This document shows, in pieces, positions 57,306 through 64,000 of a DNA stretch of 64,000 nt. The notes beneath the pieces are model-generated. The model was given only the letters and a program-made list of their open reading frames with translations, was not told the DNA's origin and did not search any database. A program made the position numbers and the translations under genes. How positions within the stretch are numbered: position 1 is the stretch's first letter; the number at the start of each line of letters is the position of its first letter. Where the stretch lies: NCBI RefSeq assembly GCF_010730195.1, contig NZ_AP022613.1, positions 4,836,001 through 4,900,000 of the forward strand, written 5' to 3'. The DNA comes from Mycobacterium conspicuum (GTDB lineage: Bacteria; Actinomycetota; Actinomycetes; Mycobacteriales; Mycobacteriaceae).

Positions 57306-59237
57306 TCAAGACAGTGTCATAAACCGCCGGGCCAGGTTGGGCTCGGTGGACGGACCGGGCTCCCAGTGCGCGATCCACGGCCCGGTCCCCTCCGACTGGT
57401 CGATGATGCCGCGCTCCAGCCAGGTGTAACGGCCGTCCAAGAGGTCGTTGGTCAGCCGGACGTCGGCACCGTCGGTGTTGGTCCACAACGCGTGGAACAG
57501 CGCCTCCACCCGCAGCGTGGCCTGTTGGCAGAACACATCGGCGAGTTCGTATGCCTGTTGGCCTTCGGGCCCACCGGCGGCGCGCTGCGCCTCGGCGCGC
57601 ACGCAGACCGCGGACATCGCGAACAGCTCGGCACCGATGTCGACGACGCGGCCGAGGAACCCTTGCTTTTGCTCCAAAGCGGCTTGCCAGCGGGCCATCC
57701 CGTAGAACGTGTTGCGGGCCAACTTGCGCGAGGAGCGCTCGACAAATCGCAGATGGGTCGCCAAGGCACCGAACTCGCGGTAGGCGGTGGGCCGTTGGCC
57801 CTCACCAAAAACCAACTTGGGCAACCACTTTGCGTAGAACCCGCTGGCTCCGGCCGCGGCGGCGGCCTTCTGCTTCAGGTCGGCCTTCGGGTTGGCGAGA
57901 TCACCGGCGGCGGTCAAATGCGCGTCGACGGCCTCACGGGCGATCAGCAGCCGCATGATTTCACTGGATCCTTCGAAGATCCGGTTGATCCTCAGGTCGC
58001 GCACGACCTGCTCCACCGGCACCGCGCGCTCGCCGCGCGCGGCCAGCGACTCCGCCGTCTCGTAGCCGCGGCCGCCGCGGATCTGCAGCAGGTCGTCGGC
58101 GATCTGATCGGCCATCTCGCTGGACCACAATTTGGCCAGCGCCGCCTCGATGCGGATGTCGTTGCGGCCCTCGTCGGCCATCTGGCCGGCCAGTTCGATC
58201 GAGGCCTCGAGCGCATAGGTGGTGGCGGCCATGAACGCGAGCTTGCTGCTTACCGCCTCATGCTTGCCGACCGGTTTTCCCCATTGCACGCGCTCGCACG
58301 ACCACTCCCGCGCGATCTTCACCGACCACTTGGCCGAGCCGGTGACCACCGCGGGCAGCGACAGCCGTCCGGCGTTGAGCGTGGTCAGCGCGATCTTGAG
58401 GCCGTCGCCCTCCTTGCCGATCAGGTTCTCGGCGGGGACTCGGACGCCGTGCAATCGGGTCACGCCGTTTTCGATGCCGCGCAGTCCCATGAATTTGTTG
58501 CGCCGCTCCACGGTGATCCCGGGCGAATCGGCCTCCACGACGAACGCGCTGATTCCGCCGCGGTGCCCGTCGCTCTTGGGGACGCGGGCCATGACGACGA
58601 GCAGTTCGGCGACCACGCCGTTGGTCGTCCACAGCTTCACGCCCTCGAGCTCGTAGGCCCGCCCGTCCTCGACGGGTGTCGCGGTCGATGCCAGGCGCGC
58701 CGGATCCGAGCCCACGTCCGGTTCGGTGAGCAGGAACGCCGACACGGCGCCGGCAGCGCAGCGCGGCAAGAACTTTCGCTTCTGCTCCTCGGTCCCGGCC
58801 AGCTTGAGTGGTTCGGGCACCCCGATCGACTGATGCGCCGAGAGCAACGCGCCGAGACTGGGGTGCACGGTCGACACCATCATCAGCGCGCGGTTGTAGC
58901 CGACCTGCGACATGTTCAGGCCGCCGTACTCGGACGGGATTTTGATGCCGAAGCAGCCCAGCTCGGCGAGGCCCTTGACGTATTCGTCGGGAATCTGTGC
59001 GTCCCGCTCGATGACGCTGCCGTCAATAGTGCCCAGAAACTCCCGCAGCTTCTCGAGGAACGCCTCGGTGCGCGCCTCGTCCGCGTCCGACGGCTTGGGG
59101 AACGGGTGGATAAGCTCTAGCGGGAAGCGGCCAAGGAACAGCTCCTTGGCGAATGACGGTTTATCCCAACCACTTTCGCGAGATTCCTCAGCAAGTGCCC
59201 TGGCTTGCTCCTCGGTGACCTGCGCTTGCTGTGCCAT
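57306..59237 (-). CDS. fadE10: Acyl-CoA dehydrogenase FadE10
   Basis: This 643-aa acyl-CoA dehydrogenase is close in size to M. tuberculosis FadE10 (650 aa, recall). Domains: N-terminal helical (about 60-175), middle beta with the FAD motif FLLTEPDVGSDPA and LWTTNGVVAELLVVMARV, and C-terminal helical with LQIRGGRGYETAE. The catalytic Glu is in RIFEGSSEIMRLLIA near residue 450, followed by a ~180-aa VLCAD-like extra helical domain. It would open beta-oxidation of a fatty acyl-CoA or act on a related thioester. ATG 59237 (MAQQAQVTEEQ) is the family start; the longer reading upstream is Arg-rich non-coding. Upstream lies a hairpin-rich gap to cspB. Confidence 0.93.
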   Translation of the reverse strand: MAQQAQVTEEQARALAEESRESGWDKPSFAKELFLGRFPLELIHPFPKPSDADEARTEAFLEKLREFLGTIDGSVIERDAQIPDEYVKGLAELGCFGIKIPSEYGGLNMSQVGYNRALMMVSTVHPSLGALLSAHQSIGVPEPLKLAGTEEQKRKFLPRCAAGAVSAFLLTEPDVGSDPARLASTATPVEDGRAYELEGVKLWTTNGVVAELLVVMARVPKSDGHRGGISAFVVEADSPGITVERRNKFMGLRGIENGVTRLHGVRVPAENLIGKEGDGLKIALTTLNAGRLSLPAVVTGSAKWSVKIAREWSCERVQWGKPVGKHEAVSSKLAFMAATTYALEASIELAGQMADEGRNDIRIEAALAKLWSSEMADQIADDLLQIRGGRGYETAESLAARGERAVPVEQVVRDLRINRIFEGSSEIMRLLIAREAVDAHLTAAGDLANPKADLKQKAAAAAGASGFYAKWLPKLVFGEGQRPTAYREFGALATHLRFVERSSRKLARNTFYGMARWQAALEQKQGFLGRVVDIGAELFAMSAVCVRAEAQRAAGGPEGQQAYELADVFCQQATLRVEALFHALWTNTDGADVRLTNDLLDGRYTWLERGIIDQSEGTGPWIAHWEPGPSTEPNLARRFMTLS

Positions 59238-59357
59238 CGTCGCCTCCCTCGCGAATGAACCACTGCTGCCCAAGTTACTCCCCGGTAGCTTGGTGCGCAC
59301 GGGTGCATTTCGGACCCGGAGGCGACGGCCACGTCGTCGCGTGCGGCCGTCCACTTG

Positions 59358-59430
59358 AGTGTGAACCTGGGGCGTTCAATGTGAAGCGAGGGCGAGATTT
59401 TCGCCCGTCTCACCGCCCTAGGCTCACACT
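59358..59430. repeat. Nested inverted repeat between fadE10 and cspB
   Basis: AGTGTGAACCTGGGGC (59358-59373) pairs with GCCCTAGGCTCACACT (59415-59430) with two mismatches. Inside, GGGCG (59390-59394) pairs with CGCCC (59402-59406) around AGATTTT. The 243-base gap has no gene. It sits upstream of fadE10 and downstream of cspB on the minus strand, so it may be the cspB terminator or a small palindromic element. Confidence 0.6.
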
Positions 59431-59480
59431 GAAAGCCATGCGCTCACAACGAACGACGCACCCGAAGACGCGCAGCCGAG

Positions 59481-59891
59481 CTAGCTGTCGAGCTCCCGCG
59501 CCACCGCCTTGACCACCTCGGAGACCCGGCGGGCCACCTTGCGGTCCGGGTAGCGGCCCTTGCGAAGTTCGGGCTGCACCGCGCCCTCGAGCAGAGTGAT
59601 CATGTCCTCGACCATGCCGTGCAGCTCATCGGGGGTGTGCTTGTGCTCAGCCGCTGTGGCTTCACGGCGCGTGCGAGTCAGGCTCGGCGGCGGATCGATC
59701 AGCTTGAGGCTCAACGCCTGAGGTCCGCGCCGACCGGAAGCGACGCCGAATTCCACCCGCTGCCCGGCCTTGAGGCCCTCAACACCCTCAGGCAACGCCG
59801 AGGAGCGGACATAGACGTCCTCACCGTCCTCCTGCGACAGGAAGCCGAACCCTTTTTCGGGGTCGTACCACTTCACCTTGCCGGTCGGCAC
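59481..59891 (-). CDS. cspB: Cold-shock domain protein CspB
   Basis: This 136-aa protein has an N-terminal cold-shock domain (residues 1-67) that binds single-stranded [22 protein letters not shown] holds RNP1 and DVYVRSSAL holds RNP2. A ~70-aa C-terminal extension ([39 protein letters not shown]) is specific to the actinobacterial long form and the same as in M. tuberculosis Rv0871 as I recall. GTG 59891 ([10 protein letters not shown]) follows AGGTGAG and matches the M. tuberculosis start; the frame opens three codons earlier. It is divergent from moaA2 across about 150 bases. Confidence 0.93.
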   Translation of the reverse strand: MPTGKVKWYDPEKGFGFLSQEDGEDVYVRSSALPEGVEGLKAGQRVEFGVASGRRGPQALSLKLIDPPPSLTRTRREATAAEHKHTPDELHGMVEDMITLLEGAVQPELRKGRYPDRKVARRVSEVVKAVARELDS

Positions 59892-60044
59892 TGGTCTCAC
59901 CTGCTTGTCTGACTGCTAACAGAAGAAGCGTCCCGCCTGCGCAGGACGCAATATCGAAGTGTGATCCTACTCGGATCGCCCGTCGGCAAGCACACCCCAG
60001 TTTGGCCTGCACTCGGTAGGGTGGCAGTACCGCTTGGAGGAGAT

Positions 60045-61124
60045 ATGACGCTGACCGCGCTGGGGGTACCGACCGTGCGTCGGGAGATTCCGCGCGCCGT
60101 CCAAGACGACGTGCCCAGCACCGGCCCCCTGCGCGACACCTTCGGGAGAATCGCCAGCGATCTGCGCGTTTCCCTCACCGACCGCTGCAATCTCCGCTGC
60201 AAGTACTGCATGCCGGCCGAGGGGCTGGACTGGCTGCCGAATCGCCACCTGCTGCGGCCCGACGAGCTCGGCAGGCTCATCCATATCGCCGTCACCCGGC
60301 TCGGTGTGACCAGCGTGCGGTTCACCGGCGGCGAACCGCTGCTGGCCCGCCACCTGGAAAAAGTGGTCGCCGCGGCGGCCAACGTGCGGCCCCGCCCGGA
60401 GATTTCGCTGACCACCAACGGTGTGGGTCTAGAGCGCAGGGCGGCCGCGCTGGCCGAGGCGGGCCTGGACCGGGTGAACATCTCGCTGGACAGCGTGGAC
60501 CCGGCGCGCTTCGCGGCCATCACCCGACGCGACCGGCTCGCAGACGTGTTGGCCGGCCTGGCCGCCGCCAAGAACGCGGGCCTGACGCCGGTCAAGGTGA
60601 ACGCGGTCCTCGACCCGGTCACTGGCCGCGAGGACGTCGTCGACCTGCTGCGTTTCTGCCTGCAGCATGACTACCAGCTGCGGGTCATCGAGCAGATGCC
60701 GCTGGACGCCGGGCACGAATGGAACCGAGACGCCGCGCTCAGCGTCGACGACGTGCTCGCGGCGCTGCGGCCGCACTTCAGGCTGCGGCCGGACCCGGCG
60801 CCGCGCGGTTCGGCGCCGGCGGAGCTGTGGCTGGTCGACACGGGTCCAGGCACGCCGGCGGGCAAGTTCGGCGTCATCGCCTCGGTGTCGCACGCGTTCT
60901 GCTCGACGTGTGATCGCACCCGGCTGACGGCCGACGGCCAAATCCGCAGCTGCCTGTTTTCTGCCGAGGAGACCGACCTGCGCGGCCTGCTGCGCGGCGG
61001 CGCGGACGACGACGCGATCGAGGCGGCCTGGCGCGCCGCCATGTGGGCCAAGCCGGCCGGCCACGGCATCAACGACCCCGACTTCATCCAGCCCGACCGT
61101 CCGATGAGCGCCATCGGTGGCTAG
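60045..61124 (+). CDS. moaA2: GTP 3',8-cyclase MoaA2
   Basis: This 359-aa radical SAM enzyme makes the first committed step of molybdopterin synthesis from GTP. The N-terminal 4Fe-4S cluster motif CxxxCxxC is CNLRCKYC at about residue 55; the C-terminal cluster cysteines are in FCSTCDRTRLTADGQIRSC. FTGGEPLL and the C-terminal double Gly (SAIGG) needed for activity are present. TTGGAGGAG precedes ATG 60045 by 3-4 bases and fixes the start. It overlaps moaD2 by eight bases. With moaE2, mog and moaC2 across rpfA it makes the molybdenum cofactor locus. Confidence 0.95.
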   Translation: MTLTALGVPTVRREIPRAVQDDVPSTGPLRDTFGRIASDLRVSLTDRCNLRCKYCMPAEGLDWLPNRHLLRPDELGRLIHIAVTRLGVTSVRFTGGEPLLARHLEKVVAAAANVRPRPEISLTTNGVGLERRAAALAEAGLDRVNISLDSVDPARFAAITRRDRLADVLAGLAAAKNAGLTPVKVNAVLDPVTGREDVVDLLRFCLQHDYQLRVIEQMPLDAGHEWNRDAALSVDDVLAALRPHFRLRPDPAPRGSAPAELWLVDTGPGTPAGKFGVIASVSHAFCSTCDRTRLTADGQIRSCLFSAEETDLRGLLRGGADDDAIEAAWRAAMWAKPAGHGINDPDFIQPDRPMSAIGG

Positions 61125-61431
61125 CGATATTCGCGCCGACCCGCTGCCCTCGCGATCGTCAGGACCCGACGAGCCGGGCGGACTCCAGGTCACGGTCCGC
61201 TACTTCGCCGCGGCACAGGCGGCCGCCGGCACCGATTCGGAGACCGTGACCCTGGACCCGGGCACAACGGTGGCCGAACTGATCAAGACCCTCGCCGGGC
61301 GCGGTGACCTCCTGGCCAACGTGCTGAACCGATGCTCCTACCTGCTAAATGAAGTCGCCGTCCGCGACCAGAACACCCCGTTGCGCTCCGGCGACACCAT
61401 CGACGCGCTGCCGCCGTTTGCTGGCGGCTGA
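61117..61431 (+). CDS. moaD2: Molybdopterin synthase small subunit MoaD2
   Basis: This 104-aa ubiquitin-fold protein carries the sulphur on its C-terminal Gly-Gly (LPPFAGG) as a thiocarboxylate for MoaE. The fold core is LQVTVRYFAAAQAAAGTDSE, TTVAELIKTLAGRG and NEVAVRDQNTPLRSGDTID. An extra ~20-residue N-terminal tail (SDIRADPLPSRSSGPDEPGG) precedes it, and an internal start could make a shorter form. GTG 61117 overlaps the end of moaA2, so translation is coupled. Confidence 0.92.
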   Translation: MASDIRADPLPSRSSGPDEPGGLQVTVRYFAAAQAAAGTDSETVTLDPGTTVAELIKTLAGRGDLLANVLNRCSYLLNEVAVRDQNTPLRSGDTIDALPPFAGG

Positions 61432-61434
61432 AAC

Positions 61435-61450
61435 TGTGAAACATCTCACA
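61435..61450. promoter_or_regulatory. CRP box upstream of rpfA
   Basis: TGTGA-AACATC-TCACA is an exact match to the CRP consensus half-sites TGTGA-N6-TCACA, four bases after the moaD2 stop and about 400 bases before rpfA. M. tuberculosis rpfA is a documented CRP (Rv3676) target, so the site is functionally expected. Confidence 0.85.
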
Positions 61451-61599
61451 TAACGGAATGATAACGGCACGGACACGGCCCGATTTCGTCGGAAATGACC
61501 TGCGCAAATCCCTAGTGTTCCTGGGGTTTTCAGCGATTGACCGTGAGGGAAACGCCGAGTTTCGTAAAAAGTGACTCGATCCACCCAACCCGCTAGCGT

Positions 61600-63102
<1,503 letters not shown>

Positions 63103-63109
63103 CGGCGTG

Positions 63110-63592
63110 TCATCGCTGATGGTCTCCGCCCGCGAGCTGATCGAGCGCGTGCTCGAGCACCCCGGCGAGCACCCCGAGGCCGTCGCGCACGCCGCCGGGT
63201 GATCCCGGCAGGTTGACGATCAGGGTGCGCCCGGCCACGCCGCACACCCCGCGCGACAGGACCGACGTGGGTACCTTCGGCAGGCCGGACTGGCGGATCG
63301 CGTCGGCCAGCCCGGGGATCAGATAGTCCAGCACCGCCACCGTCTGGTCCGGGGTGGCATCGGTGGGCGAGATGCCGGTGCCGCCGGAGGTGATGATCAG
63401 ATCGACGTCGGCGTCCAGCGCGTCGTTCAGCGCCTCGCCGACCGGCCCGCCGTCGGCCACCACCACCGGCTCGACCGTCGAAAATCCTTTCCCCCCAAGC
63501 CATTCGGTGATGATGGGCCCGCACTTGTCGGTGTATTCACCGGCTGCCGCCCGCGTTGAGGCGATGATGACTCGCGCGGATCGGGCGCTCAT
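63110..63592 (-). CDS. mog: Molybdopterin adenylyltransferase / MoaB-Mog family protein
   Basis: This 160-aa protein of the MogA/MoaB family adenylylates molybdopterin before metal insertion. It has [20 protein letters not shown] at the start, the nucleotide-binding [20 protein letters not shown] motif, and the conserved [21 protein letters not shown] region. Its ATG overlaps the moaC2 stop (ATGA), so it is translationally coupled to moaC2. It is the middle gene of the three-gene minus-strand operon. Confidence 0.93.
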   Translation of the reverse strand: MSARSARVIIASTRAAAGEYTDKCGPIITEWLGGKGFSTVEPVVVADGGPVGEALNDALDADVDLIITSGGTGISPTDATPDQTVAVLDYLIPGLADAIRQSGLPKVPTSVLSRGVCGVAGRTLIVNLPGSPGGVRDGLGVLAGVLEHALDQLAGGDHQR

Positions 63593-64000
63593 CGCCGTTC
63601 CCAGGTGCCGGTCTTGCCACCCTCCTTGCGGAGCACCCGAATGTCATCGATGCGTGCGGCCGGGTCGACCGCCTTGATCATGTCGTACAGCGTCAAAGCG
63701 GCCACGCTGACCGCTGTTAGCGCCTCCATCTCCACCCCCGTCCGGTCGGTGCTGCGCACCGTCGCGGTGATTTCTACATCCGATTCTCCGACGGTGAAAT
63801 CGACGTCCACCCCGGTGAGCGCCAACTGGTGGCACAACGGGATCAGGTCGCTGGTGCGTTTGGCCGCCAGGATCCCCGCAACCCGCGCGGTCGCCAAGGC
63901 GTCGCCTTTGGGCAGGCCACCCGTCGAAATCAGCTCCACCACGTGCGCCGAGGTCCGTAGGGCGCCCGCGGCGACGGCAGTGCGCCGCGTCGCCTCCTTG
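63589..64000 (-). CDS. moaC2: Cyclic pyranopterin monophosphate synthase MoaC2, 5' end outside the window
   Basis: The visible 137 C-terminal codons contain the MoaC core: [40 protein letters not shown] (active-site His/Cys region), [21 protein letters not shown] and the active-site Lys in [21 protein letters not shown]. The enzyme converts the MoaA product to cPMP. The frame is open to the window edge; the internal GTG at 63942 is not the start. It is first of the moaC2-mog-moaE2 operon. Confidence 0.93.
   Translation of the reverse strand, partial: KEATRRTAVAAGALRTSAHVVELISTGGLPKGDALATARVAGILAAKRTSDLIPLCHQLALTGVDVDFTVGESDVEITATVRSTDRTGVEMEALTAVSVAALTLYDMIKAVDPAARIDDIRVLRKEGGKTGTWERR

Overview
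The window is about 64 kb of very GC-rich mycobacterial chromosome. The gene order from the thiolase at 6.1 kb to moaC2 at 64 kb follows, in reverse, the Mycobacterium tuberculosis segment Rv0914c to Rv0864 as I remember it (echA6, accD3, prrA/prrB, ompATb/arfA, gltA2, citA, fprB, serC, fadE10, cspB, moaA2/moaD2, rpfA, moaE2, mog, moaC2). A large PE_PGRS-type gene at the left edge points to a slow-growing, PGRS-bearing species rather than a fast grower or the M. avium complex proper. The species call is inference.

Layout. 1-3.7 kb: 3' part of a PE_PGRS gene built of ~223-aa higher-order repeats, with two frameshifts that cancel. 3.7-9.4 kb: NUDIX hydrolase, metabolite:H+ symporter, then a thiolase / carotenoid oxygenase / VOC run. 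9.4-14.7 kb: minus-strand block of a membrane protein, a two-domain VOC protein, an SRPBCC protein, a beta-lactamase-like lipoprotein, an MBL-fold protein and EchA6. 14.8-17.6 kb: AccD3 and a frameshifted phosphatidylserine/tryptophan-decarboxylase-like gene. 17.5-19.3 kb: a TetR repressor divergent from a flavin monooxygenase, with clear operator palindromes between them. 19.3-24 kb: a coupled glycogen-debranching-type hydrolase and GT4 glycosyltransferase, and an MFS carrier. 24.1-27.7 kb: PrrA/PrrB and the ArfABC operon. 27.8-30.9 kb: DUF2630 protein, flavin oxidoreductase, citrate synthase GltA2.

The centrepiece is 31.2-43.2 kb: a single uninterrupted 4010-codon gene. Its first ~1285 residues are a SARP/BTAD regulator fused to a class III nucleotide cyclase domain, an AAA/STAND ATPase and a TPR-like region. 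The remaining ~2720 residues are a tandem array of SnoaL/NTF2-like modules: four short units of ~140 aa, then eight two-module units of ~270 aa. It lies between the two citrate synthase genes, where M. tuberculosis has the smaller cyclase and LuxR-type genes Rv0890c-Rv0891c. I regard it as the most novel item in the window: it looks like a giant signal-sensing regulator with an expanded ligand-binding array.

43.2-56 kb: DUF2505 protein, PdxH, CitA, a VOC protein, an AurF-like di-iron oxygenase in an operon with the ferredoxin-reductase fusion FprB, then across a CRP-like site SerC, SepH, and several small conserved actinobacterial genes (DUF2537, TrmH-type methylase, MarR, DUF2530, DUF3027, MFS, DUF2771). 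56.3-59.9 kb: GST-like protein, FadE10, CspB. 60-64 kb: molybdopterin genes (moaA2-moaD2, and moaC2-mog-moaE2 on the other strand) flanking rpfA. The rpfA leader carries a consensus CRP box and a recognisable c-di-AMP (ydaO-type) riboswitch, so resuscitation factor expression sits under both cAMP and c-di-AMP inputs.

No rRNA, tRNA, CRISPR array, insertion sequence or phage gene was seen.
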